A DNA stretch of 64,000 bases from Amphibalanus amphitrite (Eukaryota > Arthropoda > Thecostraca > Balanomorpha > Balanidae): the NCBI RefSeq assembly GCF_019059575.1, contig NW_024882187.1, positions 1-64,000 of the forward strand. The letters run 5' to 3'. Shown in pieces: positions 48,701 through 60,700 of this stretch. Each line of letters begins with the position of its first letter. Within the stretch, counting starts at the first letter, position 1. The notes below the pieces were generated by a model that saw only the letters and a list, made by a program, of their open reading frames with translations, was not told where the DNA came from and did not search any database. The position numbers were made by a program, and so were the translations under genes.

Positions 48701-51700
48701 GTTACCCTGTGAAGCTCTTTCCTTTTGCTGCTAAAAATGCTACTAACATAAAGTGAAATGTTAACCCTCGCCGGTTGATGCAACCCCGCCTAAGGTTTTT
48801 CGCGAATAACTCACGTAAAAAGCGGCCGATTGCGACGAAACTTTCAGTACCCTCGCATTGCTCAATTTTACACCTACCCTGAAAATTTCATGACCCTGAC
48901 CTCAATGACCTTTGACCTGTGACCTCTTTTCTGTGACCATGTTTGGCCGAAATCGCGATTCGGCGTATGTCGGCTCGCATTAGCCGCGCGTTTGCAAGCT
49001 TTTCGTGGTTTCAAACGTTCAAACATGTGATTTGATGTTGCTCCCATGCATTAGGGTGGGTGTCAAGGTCACCTGAAGGTCAGGTCAGGTCATTGACCTT
49101 TGGTGACCTCGGGTGACCTCGGTTCACTTTTTCGAGTTGTACATGTTTCTAGGCTAGTTTTTGGAGCTGAATTCGAATTTAGCAACCATTTGAACATTTA
49201 CGAAGTAGTTTTGGAGCCTTCGTAACATGTTACGAAGCTGTCCGAGGCGGTTGACACGTATTACGAATACTCGTCACAACCCCTACCGGTTGACCTGACC
49301 TGACCTGACCCGACCTGGTCTAAATGCTTAAAGACATCATCTCTGATCAAAACTAACACGATATTCGTGATCAGAGCCCCGGAAAACCACATAGCAGCCA
49401 CACTTTACGACTTTCTAACCGGTCCCGATTTTCCCGGTTTTCGGGTCATTGACCTGACCTGGAAGGTCACCCGATGACCTAGGGCCTTAAAATTGGGTAT
49501 CATCGACTTCCTCTTGTGACGGGCAACACGCTCGTTTTTTCCGCGAAGCTCTAGCTTGATCAGGGGCCAAACGCGAGGGGGGGGGGTCGTATCAACCCCC
49601 CCCCCCCTTGTGCCGTCGAAGGACTCAAAATGGCCTGTGCCGGCGAGGGTTAAGGTGGCTTTCATCCAGCCGTTTGCTTGTGGCAAAAATATGCGAGATG
49701 AAGAAACGACTGAATTGAATATCTGACAAGCTCTGCACGAATTTATGAAAGTCCATTCGCATCTAACCATAAAGTTACCGATATCATGACGTTTTCAGGA
49801 CGAGGTATCGCTGATGATCGAGGCCTGGCAGACGGACGACCGGTCCAGGTCAGCCCGAGCAGAGGTTAAGGTCAAGGTCACGGACCTAAACGACAACCGT
49901 CCTGACTTTGCGGTGGACCGATACAACATCAGTATTATCGAGAACCTGCTGCGGGGCTTCAGCATCGTCCAGGTGCAGGCCACCGACCCGGACGAGGTGA
50001 GGGGGCGGAGTAACGGTGGGAAGGTGGTGTAAGTGATATGAGGATAGAAGGGTTGGATCGGACTGGTTCGAGGAGAAGCTGGTATGCAGCAATGCAGCAT
50101 CGCATTTTTGTTCCACTTTTTCTCTGCATACCCATTGCGCCAAATGTTGCTGCATCGCAGCAGGGAGCGATAAGTCTGTCAATCACCACTGCTAGAGTGA
50201 GTACTTTTTTATCGGTTTAACTTAATAACACCCAGGGCAGACACGCAAATGTAATAACAATCAGCCATCAGTTGGAACCTTCAGAAAAGGTGCACCATTC
50301 GCTACTTTTACGTCCTACCCAATGTAACTAACCCTTCAACAGTGTGTTAGCGGCCGTTTCACACTAACTCTTACAGGGCGAAAACGCCCGGTTCACACTG
50401 ACCGTTTCGCAGGGCGATAACGCCCGGCTCACACTGACCTTTACAGGGCGACAACGCCCAGTTCACATTAACCTTTACAGGGCGATAACGCCCTTTTCAC
50501 ATTGACCGTTTCGCAGGGCGATAACGCCCGTTTGACACTGACCGTTCGGCAGGGCGACAACGCCCGGTTCACGTACCGGCTGGAGGACCGGTCGGGCGCG
50601 TTCGGCCTGGACCCGACCTCCGGCTGGCTGACGGTGGTCGACCAGACCCGGCTGGACCGCGAGACCCGGCCGCTGCTCCAGCTGGACATCTTCGCCGACG
50701 AGCTGCGGCCCAACGTTCTGGACGAACGGTGGGAAGGGAGGGAGGACGAATGGTGGGAAGGGAGGGAAGACGAACGGTGGGAAGGGAGGGGGACGAACGG
50801 TGGGAAGGGAGGGGGGACGAACGGTGGGAAGGGAGGGGGGACGAACGGTGGGAAGGGAGGGAGGGAGGACGAACGGTGGGAAGGGAGGGAGGGAGGACGA
50901 ACGGTGGGAAGGGAGGGAGGGAGGACGGTGGAAAGGGGGGACGAACGGTGGGAAGGGAAGGAGGATTTCGCGTTTTACCGACAAAGGGAGTCAAGATAAT
51001 CTCGATGGAAGTGTGAAAAGGGTAGGGTATGGTAATAATACGGGAGTCAGACTCTATCCTTAAATTGGTTTACCAGCATTAGTTTGCTCATAAGCGACGT
51101 AATTATAATAAATCACATCTGTTTTGCGGTTTCAGTGGCGAGGTGAAGTCGATGACGAGTGTGATGATTAACCTTCTGGATTCGAACGATAACAACCCGC
51201 AGTTCGAGCCGACCAACACGTACCAGTTCGTGGTGGAGGGAAACAGCTCCGTGGGGAGCGTCATCGGACAGGTGAGGAGAGTGAAAACGACTTCACCAGC
51301 TGGGGCAGCGACTAAATCAAATTAAAATACACAGAGGTGGACACTATAATAACTGATTAGACCGGCCAAAAGGGTTGTCTCTTGATAATCATAATTTCCA
51401 GCATTGAAGTTGATTTTCAGAGGAGTATTGCATTTTCCTTCCATCTGACATGCCCAATGTCAATGAACATCTTTGCTTGAAAAGATGCTTTTAAGTCCAT
51501 CGTCTGCTCTGCTCTGCTCTCATCGTTCACATTCGATATCTTGCAAGATGACGTGATCGTCCCCTCCGCCAATTTTACAGGTGTCTGCCACCGATCCGGA
51601 CGAGGCAGGTAACGGCCGGGTGCGGTTCTCCTTTGAGAACAGTACTCTGGCGGACGGCGGGGCGGCGTTCTCTGTCTCGGCGGAGAGCGGGGAGCTGCTC

Positions 51701-54700
51701 CAGCGGCGCGCCCTGCCGGCCGGCCCGTACGTGCTGTTTGTGCGCGCCGAGGACTCGCCCGAGAGCCGGGGACAGACGCGCAGTGCGCTGGCTGTCGTCA
51801 CGGTGCTGGTGCGGCCCCGGAATGTTCGGCCGCCCAGGTGGGTAGCGGGGAGAGACCGGGAGGGTAGGGAACGTCAGACCTCCCAGGAAGGGGAGAGGGA
51901 GCGTCCAGCCCCCAGGTAGGCGGGAAAGAGAGAACAAGAGAGAACAGGAGGGACAGGAGGGATAAAAGGGGACCGCAAAGGACGAGAGAGGAATAGAACG
52001 GGAAAGGACGTGAGGACAGGGACGGGAAGGACAGGAGTAAGGATTGAAAGGAAAACAGGACTAGTGAATCGGAGACAGGAAACACGATCATATTTGAAAG
52101 ATAATTAGCTTATTTAGTCACTTGTTAGTGATACTCATATGAAATATTCATTGTTCGTTTGAGTGTGGTTTACTCAGTGATTTCAAACAGAGCATTTTAA
52201 TTAATTTTGCGTACGATGATTTATCGTCCGGTGTATCAGCGCCCGTCATTGACCTCTTTTCTTCTTCTGGTCGGTTACACCGTCCCCCAGAATTTATCTC
52301 CCAGCTGTTTGATTATTGCGTTTCTCATTGATTACGTTCCCCGCCGCTCCGTTTCAGCGTGTCTGCCGGCCAGCGACTGTGGGTGGGGAAGGATGTCGCC
52401 CCGGGGTCGCGGCTGGGTCAGCTGACAGCCGGAGACCCGGACGGGGACAGCCTCACCTTCCGACTCCGAAACGGCACCGGTACGTGGGGGAGCGGGAGGG
52501 GAGAGGGAGACACCGGTAGTTGGGGCACTTGCTAGATTAAAGTCGAAGGCGCTTGCTATTTTTTCCCTGTAAATGCGAAGCTCATTCAAATACCACTAAA
52601 TGCAAAAAAAAAAATATATTGTTTATCAACTGTTAAAAAAAAAACATTTTTTTTTAACGGCGCTATCATCAGCCTTGCATTCTTTCTATTATGATAAAAA
52701 ATATTCTTAGAACAAAGTAAGTTGCTGTTTAGTGTTTATATTTGTTTGGCTGATGTGAAGTTCTCAATTTCATAGTTACGAATAATGTTGCCTGCTCCCC
52801 CAGAGCTGTTTGAAATAGAGGAGGGCACGGGAGTAATCCGGGTCGTTTCGCCTCTGAACGACACGGCTCAGACCAAGTACACCCTGGGAGTGGACGTCAC
52901 GGACGGCACGCATCTGACGGCCGCCACCATTGACATCATCATCGTACCGGAAAACGCCGAGGAGGCCTTCGAGAGCGCCTCGTACAGCTTCGAGGTCGAG
53001 GTGAGGTGGCAGGCAGACTCAGGGGATGTCTAGTTGACAAGCACAACATCACACCAGCCGAGCATCACTGTCCTACCTTGGTTGCACTGCTAAAAAAGCC
53101 CATTTATTTTTAATCTAACACCGCTGAGAATGGTTAATGCTTGTCCATAGACGGTTAAGTGCAACATCAGCTACGCTCGTATTGTCAGTTGTTTCATACT
53201 TTCTTCTCATGTTGCGACTTTTGTAGTTGTAACGATGCATGATGCGCAACAACTACTTGATGATAGTAACTGTAACCGTCTCTTTTCAGGAGAACTTGAG
53301 CAATCTTACCATCGGTTCACTTCTAAATGGCACTTCTGCTACTGACGACTTACTTGAAGCCAAGATTCTGAACCCGTCTCTGAACGAGACCTTCGAGGTG
53401 ACGAAGAAAGGAGAGCTTCGCCTTTTGAAACCGTTAGACTTCGAGGTAAGTCAGACTGAGACACGTATGGAACTTTGACATGATCGACCAGCGTGGCAGC
53501 GATTAACTTTAGAATGATCGGTAACGCTTATGCAAGGAACGCGTTTTCGTTGAAGAACTACATAAATTAAATTATTCCGTAAAGGACTAGGCGTGTTTTC
53601 ACGAGTTGCATGATGTTCGACTGTGCTGCTACGTACACATTCACAGACTGGAGACTCCGTGTCCGTACCCTAGCTCAGTACCTCCACACATCTCTGCCCG
53701 CCCCCACTGAGTCCCTCCCCTGTCCGTTCCAGTCGGACCGTCAGCTCTCGTTCACGGCCGTCCTGCAGTACCGCCGCCGGGGGCAGCGGTACGTGCGCGC
53801 CGCCGGCGTCACTATCCGGGTCCGCGACACCAACGACAACGGTCCGCGGTTCAGCAGCCGGCGCTACCGCGGCACCGTGCCGGCCGGCGCCATCGCGGGC
53901 ACCCTGCTGGCGCTGACTCCTGAGGTCAGGGTCAGCGACCCGGACCGGGTGCGCAGCCGGCTCCGGTTCCGGCTGAACGGCTGCGGGCAGACCTTCCACG
54001 TCAGCGCTCTGGCGCTGGTCAGCGTCGGCGAGCAGCGGTTCGACCGGTCGCGCTACGACTGCGAGCTGGAGGTGCTGGACGAGGAGGGCAGGCGCGACAA
54101 CAGTTCGCTGGAGGTGCGGGTGATCGGCTGGGGCGCGGCCGGCGAGACGAGCAGCGCGCTCACTGGCCGCTCTACCTCCGGCGCCTCGGAGGGCGCTGAC
54201 TCGGGGTCCTCGACCTTCAGCACACAGTCTGATCCCTCAGAAGGTGACCCGCTGCGTCTGGACAGCATCGTGGAGCGCGAGGACTTCCAGTCGCGGGCTC
54301 TGACGGGACCGGACCGGGTGCTCACCCAGCTACTCGGTTCCACCTTCGAGGTCAATGCCTCCTTCGTGCCGAGAGCGACCATCAGAATTCCTGCCGGGCT
54401 ACCAGTGGGATCAAGAATATACCACATCCCTGCGTCAATCCTACCCCAAAGCCAGCGACGTATCGACCTCATAGAGGTATGGCCGGGGAAAACAAAAACT
54501 TCTGAACCTGAACGGTCGAACACGGGAGAGAAGCACTTCGCCGTTCAGTGGTCCTCAGACGGAGCCACCCTACTGCTGAGTAAGCCGCTGACTGCGCCCG
54601 GTCCGGTGGTTCTGAGGCTGCGGACTGAGGAGAAGGGGGTATCCAAGGACCTCCTGGCCCTGTTGGTAGACGTGGTGGCCGTCCCACGGCCGCGGCTGCG

Positions 54701-57700
54701 GCAGGCCGAGGTCGCGGTGTCCCTGGACGAGGGCGAGTACACGGACGAGGAGGTGGGGACCATCCAGCTGGCGGGGTCACCCCAGGACCGCGGCAGCGTC
54801 AGATTCAGCATCGCCGACGGGAACACGGCCCACCGCGTCTCCCAGGAGGGAGTCGTGTTCGTCTCGGGCAGCCTGGACTTCGAGCGGCGGCGCCGGATGC
54901 CGGTGGCGGTGCTTGTCTGCCCGCAGCTCTGCACCGACCTGGCCTCGGCGCTGCCGCTGACCGACAGCGTCCAGGAGGCCTGCCGGCACACCTGTGCCGA
55001 GGGCGCCGTCATCATCTCCCTGCGCGATGTCAATGATAACCCGCCGCGGTTCCTCTTCGTCAGCGAGATAGTGACGGCCAAACGCGGAATCCAGAACGAG
55101 CCGGAGCTGCCGTACGCGGCGTACAAGCTGCGCACCCCAGCCGTACTGGAGGAAGGTACCGTGGTTCTGAACACGACCACCTACGACGCAGACACATCCA
55201 GCGGAGAGGTACGGTTCCAGATGATCACCCCAGACGAGAGTTTCACCATTGACAGCGAGTCGGGTGTGTTGAGGACCACCAAACGCACTTCGTTCGGCGC
55301 CCGCACCCCCCGGCAGCTGGTGATTGCCGCCTACGACCCGGCGCGGCCCGGTCTGCGCAGCATGGCGCTGCTGGAGCTGGCGCCCGCAGACGTGGAGGAC
55401 GTGCGGCCGGCGCGCGCGCTCGACAGCACGGTGTACTCTGTCGAGGTGCCCGAGAACTCCGTGGTGGCCCGGCTGCCCGTGCCGTGGACGCTGACCGAGT
55501 CGGCCCCCCGGCCGCCCCACCGCTGGACCCTGCGGACGGTGGGGGATCCCGCCCCGGGGTTCTCCGCTGCCGTGGATGATGACATGCTGGAGCTGACCGG
55601 AGCCATCGACTTCGAGGAGCGGCAGCAGGTGTGGCTGCTGGTGACGCTGGAGTCGGGCGACCAGCCACAGCTGGACCGGAGCCCCGCAGAGGGTCCGACA
55701 GCCAACTCCAGCTGGGCGGCGGTCCCGGACCTGGGGTACCGGACCGCCCGCCGGCTGGGGTCCCCGCCGCTCCCGCCGCGCGTCCCCGCCCCCAGCCCGG
55801 AGACGCTGCTGTACAACCAGGCGCTGCTCCGGGTGGACGTGACGGACGTCAATGACAACTCCCCGCGGCTCAACGTCTCCAGACTGGCCGGCGTGGTGGG
55901 GGTGCCGTACGACGCCGGCTACGGCTTCACCCTCGTCACACTGCAGGTGGGGAGCAGGTTCATATCGGAGGAAAGTAGCACGCGCTCAGGGTTATTCACG
56001 CTTATCACACTGCAGGTCAATCCACATCTAGTGTGGAATAATTTTCGCTATTCGTGTGTAACAGTGTTCAGTAATCACCAAATAAGCTAGCACTTCCATG
56101 CTTCATTTTCGATATTTGCGCTCTAAGCGTAGGCGCTGAGTTGTCTGTGTGACAGAAATTTGCTGTTTTCAGGCCAGTGACCAGGACCACGGCGACAACG
56201 TCACGTTCCACCTCAACTCCAGCAGCAGCGACGTGCAGACGACGTTCAGCGTGGAGCCGCTAACCGGGGAGGTGAGGGACAGGCGCAAACGGTCATCTGT
56301 CGTCTTCTGCAAGGCCATAGATAGGGTCTTCGGATGGTTATCGGAAACGACCCGATAGGAACTACTGTTCCAATGTATAATGTATCAATGTGTAATGTAT
56401 GTATAATGTATAAGGTATGGTTGAGTTGCAATAAGTGATACCTACAACTTTCGCAAAGTGTAAACCGACAATCGTATTAGCTTGAAGGCCTATAGAACAT
56501 CCCTGTACTGATAACGCGACTCGGGGGCTCTTCACGTTACATCCAGCTTTAATGTATGACTGAATACTTGTATCATTAAGCAGCTGAAGCGGTAATGAGA
56601 TAATATTTCTCTCCTGGACCTCGCCACATGCTATGTTAATTATTGCTAACCTAGTTACGTCCACCGCAGGTGCGCCTGTTGCGTCGTGCCGACGTCTCCT
56701 CCCAGCGACTGCACCGTCTGGGACTGGTGGCCCGGGACGCCGCCAACCACACCGACGCAGTCACTCTGCTGGTGAGTACGGACTCTACTGGTGGCCCGGG
56801 ACGCCGCCAACCACACCGACTCCGTCACTCTGCTGGTAAGTACGGACTCTACTGGTGGCCCGGGACGCCGCCAACCACACCGACTCCGTCACTCTGCTGG
56901 TAAGTACGGACTCTACTGGTGGCCCGGGACGCCGCCAACCACACCGACGCAGTCACTCTGCTGGTGAGTACGGACTCTACTGGTGGCCCGGGACGCCGCC
57001 AACCACACCGACTCCGTCACTCTGCTGGTGAGTACGGACTCCGTCACTCTGCTGGTAAGTACGGACTCTGCTGGTAAGTACGGACTCTACTGGTGGCCCG
57101 GGACGCCGCCAACCACACAGACGCCGTCACTCTGCTGGTGAGTACGGACTCCGTCACTCTGCTGGTAAGTACGGACTCTACTGGTGGCCCGGGACGCCGC
57201 CAACCACACAGACGCCGTCACTCTGCTGGTAAGTGCGGACTCTGTCACTCTGCTGGTAAGTACAGACTCTACTGGTGGCCCGGGGCGCCGCCAACCACAC
57301 ACACTCTGTCACTCTACTAGTAAGTACGGACTCTACTGGTAAGTGCTGACTCAGTCACTCTGCTGGTGAGTACGGACTCCGTCACTTTGCTGGTAAGTAC
57401 GGACTCTGCTGGTAAGTTTTGACTCCGTCACTGTGCTGGCAAGTGCGGGCTTCGTCACTCTGCTGGTGAGTATGGACTCCGTCACTCTGCTGGTAGGTCG
57501 TCATCGTCGTCATCATCATCGTCAGGTGGAGGTGGTCTGCTGCGGGCGTGGGCGTTGGTGTAGGGGCTAGATCGTCAACTTAATCGTGAAAACCGTAAAA
57601 CGAACCGGCTTATTTATCGTGGCTGATTGATCCGAGGTGTTATAGAATGGAGGATTTATGCATTTTTAGGCTGTCTAGCGTTCACAAGTCACACAAGAGC

Positions 57701-60700
57701 CTTCAAACGAACAAAATGAATTGAAATTACGATCGTGTGTGCTCTCTTCTTTGTCATGCATTTCATTTCACGTTCGTGTGAGATCACTGTTTATTTATAC
57801 GTTGTTACGTTTCACGTTTTTGTACGCTCAGGTGTACGTGCTGGACTCGCGGGACATGCTGGTGGTGAAGCTGAACAGGACGGCCGCGCACGTGCAGCAG
57901 CACCGGCACTCCATAGCCAGGTGGGCCACTTTGACGGTGACGTCGTAATCTGCGTGACGTGACAGGCTGCGGCCGTTAGGTACCATCCGCTCAAGCCTCA
58001 AAGTTGGGAGTTTGAGTCACTGCCATTAGAGGATGGTGCTGACTGAAACAAACCAATGCTGACGAAAATATCCGCCCAATAGTTTGTGTGTTCTGCACGC
58101 AGCACGGCGACGTCGGCGTGCTGCGTGTGTCTCTTCACTGTCTGTATATAACTGTATGTATCTCCTGTACAGAGGCCTGAGCGCGCTGGCCGCCGCCGAT
58201 GTCCGCGTGCTGCGCGTCTCGCCCCACTGTCTGTATCTAACTGTAGGTATCTCCTGTACAGAGGCCTGAGCGCGCTGGCCGCCGCCGATGTCCGCGTGCT
58301 GCGCGTCTCGCCCCACTGTCTGTATCTAACTGTAGGTATCTCCTGTACAGAGGCCTGAGCGCGCTGGCCGCCGCCGATGTCCGCGTGCTGCGCGTCTCGC
58401 CCCACTGTCTGTATCTAACTGTAGGTATCTCCTGTACAGAGGCCTGAGCGCGCTGGCCGCCGCCGATGTCCGCGTGCTGCGCGTCTCGCCCCACTGTCTG
58501 TATCTAACTGTAGGTATCTCCTGTACAGAGGTCTGAGTACACTGGCCGCCGCCGACGTCCGCGTGCTGCGCGTCTCGCCCCACTGTCTGTATCTAACTGT
58601 AGGTATCTCCTGTACAGAGGCCTGAGCGCGCTGGCCGCCGCCGATGTCCGCGTGCTGCGCGTCTCGCCCCACTGTCTGTATCTAACTGTAGGTATCTCCT
58701 GTACAGAGGCCTGAGCGCGCTGGCCGCCGCCGACGTCCGCGTGCTGCGCGTCTCGCCCCACTGTCTGTATCTAACTGTAGGTATCTCCTGTACAGAGGCC
58801 TGAGCGCGCTGGCCGCCGCCGATGTCCGCGTGCTGCGCGTCTCGCCCCACTGTCTGTATCTAACTGTAGGTATCTCCTGTACAGAGGCCTGAGCGCGCTG
58901 GCCGCCGCCGATGTCCGCGTGCTGCGCGTCTCGTCCCACTGTCTGTATCTAACTGTAGGTATCTCCTGTACAGAGGCCTGAGCGCGCTGGCCGCCGCCGA
59001 TGTCCGCGTGCTGCGCGTCTCGCCCCACTGTCTGTATCTAACTGTAGGTATCTCCTGTACAGAGGCCTGAGCGCGCTGGCCGCCGCCGATGTCCGCGTGC
59101 TGCGCGTCTCGCCCCACTGTCTGTATCTAACTGTAGGTATCTCCTGTACAGAGGTCTGAGTACACTGGCCGCCGCCGATGTCCGCGTGCTGCGCGTCTCG
59201 CCCCACTGTCTGTATCTAACTGTAGGTATCTCCTGTACAGAGGTCTCAGTACATTAGCGGCCGCCGACGTCCGCGTGCTGCGCGTGTCTCCCCACTGTCT
59301 GTATCTAACTGTATGTATCTCCTGTACAGAGGTCTGAGTACACTGGCCGCCGCCGATGTCCGCGTGCTGCGCGTCTCGCCCCACTGTCTGTATCTAACTG
59401 TAGGTATCTCCTGTACAGAGGTCTCAGTACACTGGCCGCCGCCGACGTCCGCGTGCTGCGCGTCTCGCCCCACTGTCTGTATCTAACTGTAGGTATCTCC
59501 TGTACAGAGGCCTGAGCGCGCTGGCCGCCGCCGATGTCCGCGTGCTGCGCGTCTCGCCCCACTGTCTGTATCTAACTGTAGGTATCTCCTGTACAGAGGC
59601 CTGAGCGCGCTGGCCGCCGCCGATGTCCGCGTGCTGCGCGTCTCGCCCCACTGTCTGTATCTAACTGTAGGTATCTCCTGTACAGAGGTCTCAGTACATT
59701 AGCGGCCGCCGACGTCCGCGTGCTGCGCGTCTCGCCCCACTGTCTGTATCTAACTGTAGGTATCTCCTGTACAGAGGTCTCAGTACATTAGCGGCCGCCG
59801 ACGTCCGCGTGCTGCGCGTCTCGCCCCACTGTCTGTATCTAACTGTAGGTATCTCCTGTACAGAGGCCTGAGCGCGCTGGCCGCCGCCGATGTCCGCGTG
59901 CTGCGCGTCTCGCCCCACTGTCTGTATCTAACTGTAGGTATCTCCTGTACAGAGGTCTGAGTACACTGGCCGCCGCCGACGTCCGCGTGCTGCGCGTCTC
60001 GCCCCACTGTCTGTATCTAACTGTAGGTATCTCCTGTACAGAGGCCTGAGCGCGCTGGCCGCCGCCGATGTCCGCGTGCTGCGCGTCTCGCCCCACTGTC
60101 TGTATCTAACTGTAGGTATCTCCTGTACAGAGGCCTGAGCGCGCTGGCCGCCGCCGACGTCCGCGTGCTGCGCGTCTCGCCCCACTGTCTGTATCTAACT
60201 GTAGGTATCTCCTGTACAGAGGCCTGAGCGCGCTGGCCGCCGCCGATGTCCGCGTGCTGCGCGTCTCGCCCCACTCGGACGGAGAGCTGGTGGACGACTC
60301 TCACTCCGACGTCTGGCTGTACGCGCTCGAGCCGGCCACCAGCACACTGCTGAGCGCACAGCAACTCATGGCGTGAGTACTGTACCTACTGCTGCTGACA
60401 GTACACTGACACTACTGACAGTATACACTGCTGACGGTATACTGCTGACAGTACACTGCTGGAGCGAGCCACGAGTACACTACTGAGTGTCCAGCGACTG
60501 ATGGCGTGAGTACTGTACTGCTGCTGACAGTATACTGGCACTGCTGACACTATACTGCTGACAGTACACTGCTGCCGGTACACTGCTGACAATACACTGC
60601 TGACGATACACTGCTGACAATACACTGCTGACAACACTGCTGACAATTCACTGCTGATAATTCACTGCTGACAATACACTGCTGACAATACACTGCTGAC

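Noticed and set aside
58000..60364. Many 85-codon minus-strand ORFs (MGRDAQHAD...)
   Set aside because: They are reverse-strand reads of the 89-bp exon 19 edge array; three 89-bp units return to the same frame.
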